Part shown: one piece after another, positions 25,694 through 34,273 of the stretch
Numbering within the stretch: position 1 is the stretch's first letter
Layout of the letters: each line of letters starts with the position of its first letter
NCBI GenBank assembly: GCA_041394285.1
Contig: JAWKIL010000006.1
Span: forward strand, 186,001-250,000
DNA: 64,000 nt
Origin: CADEDH01 sp041394285
GTDB lineage: Bacteria > Actinomycetota > Acidimicrobiia > Acidimicrobiales > SZUA-35
Direction of reading: 5' to 3'
Position numbers and translations under genes: made by a program
The notes under the pieces: generated by a model
Database searches by the model: none
Told to the model about the DNA's origin: nothing
What the model saw: only the letters and a program-made list of their open reading frames with translations

Positions 25694-26727
25694 TTGCGCG
25701 CCAGGTCTTCGGTGATGCGGTAGCGGGCCTTGTTGGGATAGATGAAGTTGACCCCGGTGATGCCGGCCGCCTCCAGCTCCTTCAGCTGCTCGGTGACCTC
25801 CTCGGGCTGGCCGGCGATGCAGAAGTTGCGGATGATCTCCGGGGTGATGAAGCGGGCCTCGTCCCGGTCGAGGTACACGTAGTGGCTCTGGTGGAGCTGC
25901 TGGTGGGCCCGCTCGGCGTCCCGGGTGGCGTGGAAGGCCAGGTACTCGTCCCAGATCGGCGCCACGTAGGCCGGGGGCTCGGCCCCGGTGTCACGATGGA
26001 GATCCACCAGGTAGTGGACGTTGGCCATGATGGCCGAGCCGCAGTCGGCGATCACCCGCTCCGACCCGAGCGTCTCGCCCGGCTCCAGCAGCACCAGGTT
26101 GCACAGGGCCACCACCTCGAACCCCTCCAGGCTCCGCCCGCTGCGGGCCGCTCCCTTGGCCAGGTTGGCCAGCACCGAGGGCGGGGTGCCACCCCGGGGC
26201 AGGCTGGTGACGAGCCCGTCGCCGATCTCGCCGGCCAGGGCCTGGGCCATCGGCCCGAGGCCGCCCAGGTGGATCGGGATGGGGGCGTCGGCGTGGCCCA
26301 GCTGGGAGTTCTGGAACCGCACCAGGTGGGTGATGCCTTCCGAGGTGTAGGCCACCTCCTCTCCCGCCAGCAGGCCCTGCACCACCTGCACGTACTCCTT
26401 CATGCGGGCCACGCCCATCGGCTTCTGACCCAGGGTGCGTACCGCCGTGTTGCCGGCGCCGATGCCGAGGAAGGTCCGGCCGGGGGCGAGCTTGTTGATC
26501 GTGGCGATGGCGTTGGCCAGCACCGGCGCCTGGCGCAGGGCGGGGATGGCCAGCCCGGTGCCCAACCGGATCGTGCGGGTCTGCTGGGCGGCCAGCGCCA
26601 GCAGCGGGAACGGGTTCGACATGAGCAGCTGGCTGTCGGGGGCCCAGGCGAACGTGTAGCCCAGGTTCTCGGCGAAGGCGATGTAGCCGACGTCTTCGAT
26701 GGCCCCTGCGGTCACTCCGAAGTCCAT
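25675..26727 (-). CDS. LLM class (luciferase-like) flavin/F420 oxidoreductase
   Basis: The 350-residue TIM-barrel protein has the family pattern: MDFGVTAGAIEDVGYIAFAE, LAAQQTRTIRLGTGLAIPAL, FLGIGAGNTAVRTLG and IPIHLGGLGPMAQALAGE. Actinobacterial members commonly use F420, but some use FMN; the sequence does not settle this. The substrate is unknown. The second ATG (26725-26727) is chosen because it gives the family's usual MDFGV start. Its 3' end forms part of the repeat array, and the monooxygenase follows on the same strand. Confidence 0.9.
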   Translation of the reverse strand: MDFGVTAGAIEDVGYIAFAENLGYTFAWAPDSQLLMSNPFPLLALAAQQTRTIRLGTGLAIPALRQAPVLANAIATINKLAPGRTFLGIGAGNTAVRTLGQKPMGVARMKEYVQVVQGLLAGEEVAYTSEGITHLVRFQNSQLGHADAPIPIHLGGLGPMAQALAGEIGDGLVTSLPRGGTPPSVLANLAKGAARSGRSLEGFEVVALCNLVLLEPGETLGSERVIADCGSAIMANVHYLVDLHRDTGAEPPAYVAPIWDEYLAFHATRDAERAHQQLHQSHYVYLDRDEARFITPEIIRNFCIAGQPEEVTEQLKELEAAGITGVNFIYPNKARYRITEDLARKVIAKY

Positions 26728-26812
26728 GGCCGGCACGCTAGTTGCTTCCCGGCCGGGCCGCCGGCCCTCCGACCTGCGCCGCGCCGCGGGCGCAGCTCAC
26801 TACTGTGGCCCG

Positions 26813-28063
26813 ATGGCACAGCACGGCACAGGCCCCCGGGTGGTGGTGATCGGCGGCGGGATCGCCGGAGTGAGCGCGGCCTACGCCCTGGCCCGCCACC
26901 CCTCGGCGCCGGCCGTCACCCTGATCGAGGCCGAAGGCCAGCTGGCCCAGCACACCACCGGCCGCTCGGCCGCCCAGCTCATCGAGAACTACGGCACCCC
27001 GCCCCTCCGGGCGCTGACCAAGGCCAGCCTCCCCTACTTCCTCCACCCACCCGAGGGCCTGGCCGACGGGCCGCTCCTGGAGCGGCGGGGCGTGCTGACC
27101 GTGGCCGACGACAGCCGGAGCGAGGAGTTCGAGCGCCAGCTGGCCGACGGGATGGCCGTGAACCCCACGATCAGCGAGATCCCGGTGGCCGAGGCGGTGG
27201 CCCTATTCCCCGCCTTGCGCCCCGAACCGATCAGCCGGGCCCTGTGGGAGCCCGAGAGCTACGCCATCGACGTGGCCGCCGTCCACCAGAGCTTCGTGCG
27301 CGGTCTGCGCTCGGCCGGGGGCACGATCGCCACCCATCACCGGGCGGTGCGCATCGAGCGGGCCGGTTCGACCTGGCTGATCCGCACCGGCCCCGGCGGG
27401 GCGGCGGCGCCCGATCCGCTGCCGGGCGACAGCGCCGGCACCGTGCTCGAGGCCGACGTGGTGGTGAACGCCGCCGGGGCCTGGGGCGACGACGTGGCCC
27501 GCCGGGCCGGCCTCATCCCGATCGGGCTCCAGCCCCTGCGGCGCACGGCGTTCATGGTGGCCAGCCGGTTCGAGGGCTCCGGGTCCTGGCCGCTGGTGGC
27601 CGACATCGAGCACCGGTGGTACGTGAAGCCCGACGGGGTGCAGTTCCTGTGCTCCCCGGCTGAGGAGACGCCGTCGGTCCCGTGCGACGCCCGGCCCGAG
27701 GAGGTCGACGTGGCCCAGGCCATCGACGCCATCAACGAGGCCACCACGATCGGGATCCGTGCGGTGGCGTCGTCGTGGACCGGGCTGCGCACGTTCACCC
27801 CCGACCGAACGATGGCCATCGGCCCCGACCCGGCCGAGCCCAGCTTCGTGTGGTGCGTGGGCCAGGGCGGCACCGGCATCCAGAGCTCGCCCGGGGCCGG
27901 TCAGCTCGTGGCCGACCTCGCCCTCGACGGGCGCCCGGGCTCGGCCCTCACCCCCGCCGTCCTCGGTGGGCTCACCCTGGACCCGGCCGCCTTCAGCCCC
28001 GCCCGTTTCCTCACGCCGGGAGCAGCAGGGCGGGAGCCGGCGCCTGCACCTCACCCGGGGTGA
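26813..28063 (+). CDS. FAD-dependent D-amino-acid oxidase-fold oxidoreductase
   Basis: The 416-residue DAO-family protein starts with the dinucleotide-binding VVVIGGGIAGVSAAYALAR and shows the substrate-domain landmarks TTGRSAAQL, VVNAAGAWGDDVARRAGL, RRTAFMV and a C-terminal CVGQGGTGIQSSPGAG. It likely oxidises an amine or amino acid, with FAD as cofactor; glycine oxidase or sarcosine oxidase-like activity is possible. The ATG at 26813 begins MAQHGTGPRV; the frame is open upstream over the divergent LLM gene start and that part is not coding. The DUF218 gene follows after 68 bases. Confidence 0.9.
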   Translation: MAQHGTGPRVVVIGGGIAGVSAAYALARHPSAPAVTLIEAEGQLAQHTTGRSAAQLIENYGTPPLRALTKASLPYFLHPPEGLADGPLLERRGVLTVADDSRSEEFERQLADGMAVNPTISEIPVAEAVALFPALRPEPISRALWEPESYAIDVAAVHQSFVRGLRSAGGTIATHHRAVRIERAGSTWLIRTGPGGAAAPDPLPGDSAGTVLEADVVVNAAGAWGDDVARRAGLIPIGLQPLRRTAFMVASRFEGSGSWPLVADIEHRWYVKPDGVQFLCSPAEETPSVPCDARPEEVDVAQAIDAINEATTIGIRAVASSWTGLRTFTPDRTMAIGPDPAEPSFVWCVGQGGTGIQSSPGAGQLVADLALDGRPGSALTPAVLGGLTLDPAAFSPARFLTPGAAGREPAPAPHPG

Positions 28064-28131
28064 GCAGCGCCGGCTCGCCGGGGCTGAGGGGTGCCGGCGC
28101 TGCGGGCTCGCCAGCACCTACCGTCGCAGCG

Positions 28132-28734
28132 ATGACGTTTCATTGGCTTCCCCCGGGCCGGCGGCGGCGCCGGGTAGCGATCGGTGCGGCGGCATCCCTG
28201 ACGGGGTGGGCGGCGGCCACCGCTGTGCTGTTCGTGATGCGGGACGACGCCGACCGCCCGCTCGCCCCGGCCGATGCGGTGGTGGTGCTGGCCGGCGGCC
28301 GGTCCGAGCGGCTCGACCATGGGCTGCGGCTCGCCGCCAGCGGGGCGGCCCCGGTGCTGGTGATCTCGAACGGAGACGAGCCCGATTGGCCCGAGGCCCG
28401 GGCGATCTGCCGGGGAGGGCCGGGGTTGCCGACCGGGGTGGAGGTGCTGTGCCCCCGGCCCGATCCACAGCGCACGGCGGGCGAGGCCACGATGGTGGCC
28501 CGGCTGGCGGCGGAGCGGGGCTGGCGCCGGGTGGTGGTGGTCACGAGCGATTTCCACGCGCTGCGGTCGCGCCTGTGGTTCGAGCGGTGCGCCGCCGGCG
28601 CCTTCGAGGTGGAGGTGGTCGGCGTCGACTCCCGCTACGACCTGGCCCAGGTCTGGGGCCGGGCGCTGCGGGAGCAGGTGGGCCTCCTGGCCGCCGTCAC
28701 CGTGCAGAGGGGGTGCCCGGCGCCGCGTCAGTAG
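28132..28734 (+). CDS. DUF218/YdcF-family protein
   Basis: The 200-residue protein has an N-terminal membrane helix (about residues 16-35, after a run of arginines) and a DUF218 domain. The domain's DAVVVLAGGRSERLDHGLRL, a LVISNGDEPD segment, GEATMVARLAAERGW and VVVTSDFHALRSRLWF follow in the family order. These proteins are thought to act near the membrane in envelope metabolism. The gene ends seven bases inside the convergent homoserine kinase gene. Confidence 0.88.
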   Translation: MTFHWLPPGRRRRRVAIGAAASLTGWAAATAVLFVMRDDADRPLAPADAVVVLAGGRSERLDHGLRLAASGAAPVLVISNGDEPDWPEARAICRGGPGLPTGVEVLCPRPDPQRTAGEATMVARLAAERGWRRVVVVTSDFHALRSRLWFERCAAGAFEVEVVGVDSRYDLAQVWGRALREQVGLLAAVTVQRGCPAPRQ

Positions 28735-29540
28735 TCGACGACGACCGACCCGTCGGTGTCGACGTCGAGGTGGAGCACCTTGCCGTTGGCCGGCAGGCCG
28801 CTGGCCACCTTGTCGACGCGCTCGGCGTCCACCACCACGGCCACGGCGGGGCCGGAGCCGCTCAGCCAGGCGGCGGCCGCCCCCAGGTCGAGCGCAGCCT
28901 CGATGGCCCGACGGGACAGCGGGCTCCGGTCGAGCCGGGGCGGCTGGTGGAGGCGGTCCTCGGTGGCCCGCCGGAGCAGGCTCAGGTCCCCCTCGTAGAG
29001 GGCGGCCACCAGAAGGCCGAGGCGGCCCAGGTTGAACACGGCGTCGGCCCGGCTCACGGTGGGATCCAGGGCCAGGCGGGACTCGTCGGTGGGGGTCTCC
29101 AGATCGGGCACCCAGCACAGCACGCGGCCCGGGATGGTCGTAGCCAGCCGGTGGCAGAGATCGCCGGCGATGACGTGCACACCGCCGAACACCGAGGGGG
29201 CGGCGTTGTCGCCGTGGCCCTCGATCGCCGCCACCACCGGATAGGCCCGACGCTGGGCCTCGGCCAGATCTGACCCCTGCTGCAGATGGGCGAGCACGGC
29301 GCCGGCGGCCCGGGCGGCGCCGGAGAAGCCGAGTCCCCGGCCCGGCTCCAGATCGAACCCGAACCACAGGGGTTCGGTGCCACCGGCGCGTTCGTAGGCG
29401 ATGCGGGCGATGTGGTCGGGGCCGCACGGTTCGCCCTCGCCGGTGTCGGAGACCCAGGCGTAGCGGGACAGCGCCACCCCCAGCACGTCGAATCCGGGGC
29501 CCAGGTTGGCCGACGATCCAGGCGCACGCACACACGTCAC
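28728..29540 (-). CDS. thrB: Homoserine kinase (GHMP family)
   Basis: The 270-residue enzyme would phosphorylate L-homoserine on the path to threonine. It has the N-terminal VRAPGSSANLGPGFDVLGVAL, the start characteristic of ThrB, and a C-terminal AAAWLSGSGPAVAVVVD. The ATP loop reads GRGLGFSGAA where the usual form is GLGSSAA, a modest deviation in the phosphate-binding motif. No threonine synthase or homoserine dehydrogenase gene is adjacent, which is unusual for actinobacteria, where they are often clustered. It is transcribed toward the DUF218 gene and overlaps it by seven bases. Confidence 0.85.
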   Translation of the reverse strand: MTCVRAPGSSANLGPGFDVLGVALSRYAWVSDTGEGEPCGPDHIARIAYERAGGTEPLWFGFDLEPGRGLGFSGAARAAGAVLAHLQQGSDLAEAQRRAYPVVAAIEGHGDNAAPSVFGGVHVIAGDLCHRLATTIPGRVLCWVPDLETPTDESRLALDPTVSRADAVFNLGRLGLLVAALYEGDLSLLRRATEDRLHQPPRLDRSPLSRRAIEAALDLGAAAAWLSGSGPAVAVVVDAERVDKVASGLPANGKVLHLDVDTDGSVVVDY

Positions 29541-29672
29541 GGGTACAGAGCGTAGAGGCCCGATCGGCCGTTGACCGAAGGCATCGTGGCGGCGGCCGCC
29601 CTAACGGTCGAGCCGCATTCCGAGGACATGAGCAGATTCACCCATCTGCCGACCGCCGGCGGCGGGGTCCGC

Positions 29673-30620
29673 TCAGGCCCGGTACGCCACGCCGGGCAGC
29701 ACGCACAGCATCTCGTACAGCAGGTTGGCGGCCAGCAGGCTGGTGTTGCCCGACGTGTCGTAGATCGGGGCCACCTCCACCAGGTCGCACCCCACCAGGT
29801 CGAGGGCCTGGCAGGCCCGGATGATCTCCAGCGCCTGGGGCACCGTGAGCCCGGCCACCTCGGGGGTGCCGGTGCCGGGAGCGAAGGAGGGGTCGATCCC
29901 GTCGATGTCGAAGCTGAGGTAGACGGGACCTCCGGCCACCCGCTCCGTGATCTCGGCCATCAGCGGCACCAGCGAGCGGTGCCAGCACTCCTCCACCTGC
30001 ACCACCCGGAACCCCTGCTCCCGCGACCAGTCGAAGTCGTCGGCGGCGTAGCCCGTGCCCCGGACCCCGATCTGGGCCACACGGCTGCAGTCGAGCAGGC
30101 CTTCTTCCACCGCCCGGCGGAACGGGGTGCCATGGGCCACCCGCTCGCCGAACATCGCGTCGTTGATGTCGGTGTGGGCGTCGACGTGGACGAGGCCCAC
30201 CGGGCCGTGCTTGGCCGCGACGGCCCGCAGGATCGGCAGCACGATCGTGTGGTCGCCTCCCATCGTCACCGGCACCACCGGATGCCCCAGCAGATCCCGG
30301 TACCAGGCCTCGATACGGGCCACCGAGTCGGTCAGGTTGTAGGGGTTGGTGGGCACGTCGCCCACGTCGTCGATGCGGAGGCTGTCGAACGGGGCGGCCC
30401 GGGTTGCCATGTTGTACGGCCGGAGCAGAACCGACTCCGACCGGATCCCCCGGGGTCCGAACCGGGCGCCGGGACGGTTGGAGGTGCCGATGTCGAACGG
30501 CACGCCCACCACGGCCACGTCGAGGTCGGCGGGCGGGGTGGCGGCCGGCAGCCGCATGAACGAGGCGAGCCCACCGAAGCGCGGCATCTGGTTGCCGCCG
30601 AGAGGTTGGGGGTTGCTCAT
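29673..30620 (-). CDS. Arginase/agmatinase-family ureohydrolase
   Basis: The 315-residue protein carries the dimanganese site of the family: GGDHT, then VHVDAHTDIND, and SFDIDGIDPSFAPGTGTPE. These supply the His and Asp ligands for both metals. Length and the GTGTPE ending favour agmatinase or guanidinobutyrase over arginase, but the guanidino substrate cannot be fixed. The ATG at 30618-30620 (MSNPQPLGG) was chosen since the 39 codons upstream are Arg/Gly-rich filler. It diverges from an LLM oxidoreductase gene with 143 bases between. Confidence 0.92.
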   Translation of the reverse strand: MSNPQPLGGNQMPRFGGLASFMRLPAATPPADLDVAVVGVPFDIGTSNRPGARFGPRGIRSESVLLRPYNMATRAAPFDSLRIDDVGDVPTNPYNLTDSVARIEAWYRDLLGHPVVPVTMGGDHTIVLPILRAVAAKHGPVGLVHVDAHTDINDAMFGERVAHGTPFRRAVEEGLLDCSRVAQIGVRGTGYAADDFDWSREQGFRVVQVEECWHRSLVPLMAEITERVAGGPVYLSFDIDGIDPSFAPGTGTPEVAGLTVPQALEIIRACQALDLVGCDLVEVAPIYDTSGNTSLLAANLLYEMLCVLPGVAYRA

Positions 30621-30763
30621 GCGATCCACTGTAGGGGCCCGTTCGACCCCCGCCGGACCGGCCGGTAGGGTCGGGCGGCACAGCAGCGGACGCCGGGCCC
30701 GGGCCCGGCCCGACCGCCCGATGGTCCCCGCCGGCACCGCCCGGCCGAGAGATGAGGTTGAGG

Positions 30764-31795
30764 ATGGAGATCGACATCATGACCGGGTCGGCCCGCTGGG
30801 CCGACACCGCCGAGCGGGCCCGCCAGGTCGAGGCCGCCGGCTTCTCCGGGATGCTGTTCACCGAGACCAGCGCAACCCCGTGGATGTGCATCACGGCCGC
30901 CGCCATGGCCGCTCCCAGCCTCACGTTCACCACCGGTATCGCCGTCGCCTTCCCCCGCTCCCCCATGGTGAGCGCCGCCATCGCCTGGGAGCTGGCCGAG
31001 AACACCGGCGGCCGCTACCGCCTGGGCCTGGGCAGCCAGGTGAAGGCCCACATCGAGCGCCGCTACGGCATGCCCTTCGATCCTCCCGGGCCCCGCCTCA
31101 AGGACTACGTGGAGGCGGTGCAGGCCTGTTTCCGGGCCTTCCGGGGCGAGGAGAAGCTCAACCACCAGGGCCCGTACTACCAGCTGAGCCTGCTGCCCGA
31201 CGCCTGGCGGCCCCGCTCCCACGACCACGGCGACATCAAGATCGACATCTCGGCCGTCGGGCCGTACATGACCCGGGCCGCCGGCGAGGTGGCCGACGGC
31301 ATCCACGTCCACCCCTTCCATTCCATCCCCTACCTGCAGACGGTGCTCGGTCCCAAGGTGGCGGAGGGAGCGGCCAGGACCGGGCGCAACCCCGAGGCGG
31401 TGGACCTGATCGTGCCGGTGTTCACCGTGGTGGGCGACACCCCGGAGGAGCAGGCGCCGTTCAAGGAGCGGGCCAAGAGCCAGATCGCCTTCTACGGGTC
31501 GACGAAGAACTACGGCTTCCAGTTCGACATGCTCGGCTTCGAGGGCACGTCGGCCAAGCTCAACGAGCGGCTCAAGGCGGGCGACGTGGCCGGCATGGCC
31601 GACCTCATCACCGACGAGATGCTGGAGCACTATGCCGTGACGGCGAGCTGGTCCGAGCTCGGCCCCAAGCTGGTGGAGCGGTACCAGGGCACCGCGGCCC
31701 GGGTGGTGCTGTACCAGGCCGAGGAGTCGCTGCGGAAGGACCCGTCGACCATCGACAAGTGGGCCAAGGTGGCCGAGGCCGTCCGCTCGGCCTGA
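30764..31795 (+). CDS. LLM class F420-dependent oxidoreductase (TIGR03617-like)
   Basis: The 343-residue luciferase-like TIM barrel begins MEIDIMTGSARWADTAERA and shows GMLFTETSATPWM, FTTGIAVAFPRSPM, RYRLGLGSQVKAHIERRY and the later DISAVGPYMTRAAGEVADG. This motif order is that of actinobacterial TIGR03617-type oxidoreductases, usually F420-dependent. The substrate is unknown. GAGG precedes the ATG at 30764, and an ATG 12 bases upstream is an alternative. It is convergent with the nitroreductase gene and ends at a repeated hairpin. Confidence 0.9.
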   Translation: MEIDIMTGSARWADTAERARQVEAAGFSGMLFTETSATPWMCITAAAMAAPSLTFTTGIAVAFPRSPMVSAAIAWELAENTGGRYRLGLGSQVKAHIERRYGMPFDPPGPRLKDYVEAVQACFRAFRGEEKLNHQGPYYQLSLLPDAWRPRSHDHGDIKIDISAVGPYMTRAAGEVADGIHVHPFHSIPYLQTVLGPKVAEGAARTGRNPEAVDLIVPVFTVVGDTPEEQAPFKERAKSQIAFYGSTKNYGFQFDMLGFEGTSAKLNERLKAGDVAGMADLITDEMLEHYAVTASWSELGPKLVERYQGTAARVVLYQAEESLRKDPSTIDKWAKVAEAVRSA

Positions 31796-31812
31796 TCGTT
31801 CCCAATCTGGTC

Positions 31813-31851
31813 GCCCGGGCCGTCACCGGTGACCGCCCGGGACATCAGATC
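31813..31851. terminator. Repeated GC-rich hairpin between convergent genes
   Basis: The element reads GCCCGGGCCGTCACCGGTGA followed by CCGCCCGGGACATCAGATC. It folds into a stem of about 13 bp with one mismatch. It is a near-copy of 16214-16251, including the trailing CATCAGATC, and like it ends a few bases from the stop codon of a minus-strand gene. A bidirectional terminator is likely. Confidence 0.65.
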
Positions 31852-31854
31852 AGA

Positions 31855-32508
31855 TCACCAGCTGTTCCAGTGGACGTACCGGTCGCGGTCCTTGCGGGCA
31901 CCGGGCTTGAAGTCGGTGCCCAGCGTGTGGGCCACCGGGATCAGGGCCACCTGCTGCACCCGGTCGTAGGGGATGCCGAGGATGTCGGCCACCTCGGCCT
32001 CCCGCATCAGGTGCACGGTGGTCCAGCAGGTGCCCAGGCCCCGCGCCCGGGCGGCCAGCATGAAGCTCCAGGCGGCCTGCACGATCGAGCCCCACTTGTT
32101 GGCCTGGGGCAGGATCGGTGCCCCCTCCAGCCGGCCCTCGATGCAGGGCACGAGGATCGCCGGCACGTCGGGGAAGTGGTCGGCCAGGTAGCGGGCCGAG
32201 TCCATCATCTTGAGCCACGTGGCTCTCGCCCCGGCATCGGGCTCGCTGTCGGCCGCCTTGGCCAGGTAGGCCTCGGAGATCATCCCGTGCCACACCTCGG
32301 AGTAGACCTGACCCACCCGGCGGCACACCTCGCGGTCGTCGGACACCACGAGGTGCCAGTCCTGGCGCAGTGAGGCGGTGGGGGCCTGCAGGGCGAGGTC
32401 GAGGCACTCGTCGAGCAGTTGGCGCTCCACGGGGCGGGTCAGGTCGAGCCGTTTGCGCACGGCTCGGGTGGTCGACAACAGCTCGTCGGGCGAAAGGGGC
32501 AGCACCAT
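31855..32508 (-). CDS. Nitroreductase family protein
   Basis: The 217-residue FMN protein has the opening LLSTTRAVRKRLD, the QAPTASLRQDWHLVVSDD segment, and the ARARGLGTCWTTVHLM region with FMN-contacting residues. The ending GARKDRDRYVHWNSW is that of actinobacterial members. These homodimers reduce nitro compounds, quinones or other acceptors with NAD(P)H. The physiological substrate is not apparent. Its ATG gives MVLPLSPDELL. It diverges from the CoA-transferase gene with 120 bases between, where no motif stands out. Confidence 0.92.
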   Translation of the reverse strand: MVLPLSPDELLSTTRAVRKRLDLTRPVERQLLDECLDLALQAPTASLRQDWHLVVSDDREVCRRVGQVYSEVWHGMISEAYLAKAADSEPDAGARATWLKMMDSARYLADHFPDVPAILVPCIEGRLEGAPILPQANKWGSIVQAAWSFMLAARARGLGTCWTTVHLMREAEVADILGIPYDRVQQVALIPVAHTLGTDFKPGARKDRDRYVHWNSW

Positions 32509-32628
32509 GGCCGCACGCTAACCCTCCCCGAGCCCCGGGCCGAACTCTGTCACCTCGGGCCGGCGATGGCGGCACAAGCTGACACGGTTCGACCCGATGC
32601 GCCAACTGCCGCATGGCAGACTCCGGGT

Positions 32629-34023
32629 ATGGACGCAATCGACCGCGAGCTCGACCGGATCTGGGCCATCGTGCCGGGCGACGGCGGGCCCCGGCCGCCG
32701 CTGGATCTGACCCCTGCCCCCTTCACCCTCGCCTCGGCTTTCGACGTCGACACCATCGCCGTCACCTCGGTGGCGGCCGCCACCCTGGCTGCCGCCGCGC
32801 TCGGGCCCGCCGGCGGCGCCGGCGGCCCGGTGGCCCTCGACGGGGGCGGGGCGCTGGCCTCGTGCACCGGCTGGCTGCGGCGTGACGGGGAACCGATCCC
32901 GGTGTGGGCCGACCTGTCGGGGCTGTACCGGTGCCGTGACGGGCGGGCGGTCCAGATCCACGCCAACTTCGCCCACCACGCCGCCGGGGTGGCGGCCCGC
33001 CTCGGGGTGGCCGAGGAGCGGGAGGCGGTGGCGGCCGCCATCGCCCGCTGGGACGCCTTCGAGCTGGAGCGGGCCCTGATCGGCGACGGCATGATCGGCG
33101 CCGCCTACCGCACGCTCGACGAGTGGGCCGCCCATCCCCACGCCGCGGCCACCACCGGGCTGCCCGTGATCGAGGTGGAACGCCTGGGTGACGCCGCCCC
33201 GCTGGCCCCGGCCGCCACCGAACGGGGGGCGGGCGACGAGCGGCCTCTGACCGGGGTCCGGGTGCTCGACTGCACCCGGGTGCTGGCCGGGCCGGTGTGC
33301 GGGCAGACCCTGGCCGCCCACGGGGCCGACGTGCTCCGGGTGGGGGCGGCCCACCTGCCGTCGATCCCGATGGGGGTCATGACCACCGGCTTCGGCAAGC
33401 GCAACGCCTTCGTCGATCTCGACACCGCCGGGGGGCGGACCACGTTCCGCGATCTGGCCGACGGGTGCCACGTGCTGGTCGACGCCTACCGGCCCGGCTC
33501 ACTGGCCGCCCGGGGTTTCGGGGCGGCCGAGCTGGCCGGCCGGCGGCCGGGGATCGTGATCGTCGAGATCGGCGCCTTCGACTGGGTGGGGCCCTGGGCC
33601 GGCCGCCGGGGTTACGACTCGATCGTGCAGACCACCACCGGGCTGGCGCTGGCCGGGGCCGACGCCGCCCGGGCCGGCGGGGCCGACGTGCCCGACGGCC
33701 AACCGGTGCACCTGCCGGTGCAGGCTCTCGACTACGCCACCGGATTCCTGGCCGCATTCGCCGCCCAGCGCCTGGTGGCCCTCCAGCGCCAGGAGGGCGG
33801 GTCGTGGCGGGCCCGCCTGTCGCTGCTGCGGACCCGCAACTGGCTCACGTCGCTCGGCGGGCCGACCCCGTTCGTCCCGGCCCCGGCCCTCCCCGACCTG
33901 TCCCCCTGGCTCCACACCGTCGACAGTCCCTTCGGCCGCATAGAGGCGGTGCGCCCGGTGGCGGGCCGCTGGGACACCCCGCCCGCCCCCCTCGGCACCA
34001 GCCCCGCCACCTGGCTCTCCTGA
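32629..34023 (+). CDS. CaiB/BaiF family III CoA-transferase-like protein
   Basis: The 464-residue protein has the family III CoA-transferase core in its second half: GVRVLDCTRVLAGPVCGQTL, ADVLRVGAAHLPS, GKRNAFVDLDTAGG, VLVDAYRPGSLAARGFG and a later ALDYATGFLAAF. The first 200 residues look like the family's other half-domain (GLYRCRDGRAVQIHANFAHH), so the halves are in the reverse of the usual order. In standard members a catalytic Asp carries CoA; which Asp fills that role here is unclear. The ATG at 32629 starts MDAIDRELDRIWA. Confidence 0.8.
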   Translation: MDAIDRELDRIWAIVPGDGGPRPPLDLTPAPFTLASAFDVDTIAVTSVAAATLAAAALGPAGGAGGPVALDGGGALASCTGWLRRDGEPIPVWADLSGLYRCRDGRAVQIHANFAHHAAGVAARLGVAEEREAVAAAIARWDAFELERALIGDGMIGAAYRTLDEWAAHPHAAATTGLPVIEVERLGDAAPLAPAATERGAGDERPLTGVRVLDCTRVLAGPVCGQTLAAHGADVLRVGAAHLPSIPMGVMTTGFGKRNAFVDLDTAGGRTTFRDLADGCHVLVDAYRPGSLAARGFGAAELAGRRPGIVIVEIGAFDWVGPWAGRRGYDSIVQTTTGLALAGADAARAGGADVPDGQPVHLPVQALDYATGFLAAFAAQRLVALQRQEGGSWRARLSLLRTRNWLTSLGGPTPFVPAPALPDLSPWLHTVDSPFGRIEAVRPVAGRWDTPPAPLGTSPATWLS

Positions 34024-34108
34024 CGCCCGGCTCCAAGCTCCACCCCACCCCCGCCCCACCCCCCGCCCTCTTCCCCGAACCTGTTCCGCTCCTCAGAGGA
34101 GGTCCGTC

Positions 34109-34260
34109 ATGGCTCGTGGGGAAGCCGAGGCCAGCGCGCTCGCCGCCCGCCAGCACGGCGTGTTCAGCATCACCCAGGCCCGGGCTACGGCGACACCGAC
34201 ATCCCGCTCAGCGCCTGGAGTCGGGATGCGGCCCGCCCACCATCTCGTGGCCCAACAGTC
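34109..34260 (+). pseudogene. Remnant of an AbiEi-like helix-turn-helix protein
   Basis: A strong GAGGAGG ribosome binding site precedes the ATG at 34109, and the first 25 codons read MARGEAEASALAARQHGVFS plus ITQAR. This is the winged-helix beginning typical of AbiEi-family antitoxins and related DUF559 proteins. The next frame then reads GYGDTDIPLS, which continues the expected pattern after a one-base shift. No recognisable DUF559 or transferase domain follows, so the gene is frameshifted and truncated against the convergent phosphatase gene at 34274. The rest of the 250-base gap shows nothing else. Confidence 0.5.
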
Positions 34261-34273
34261 GGGCGGCGCCGTG

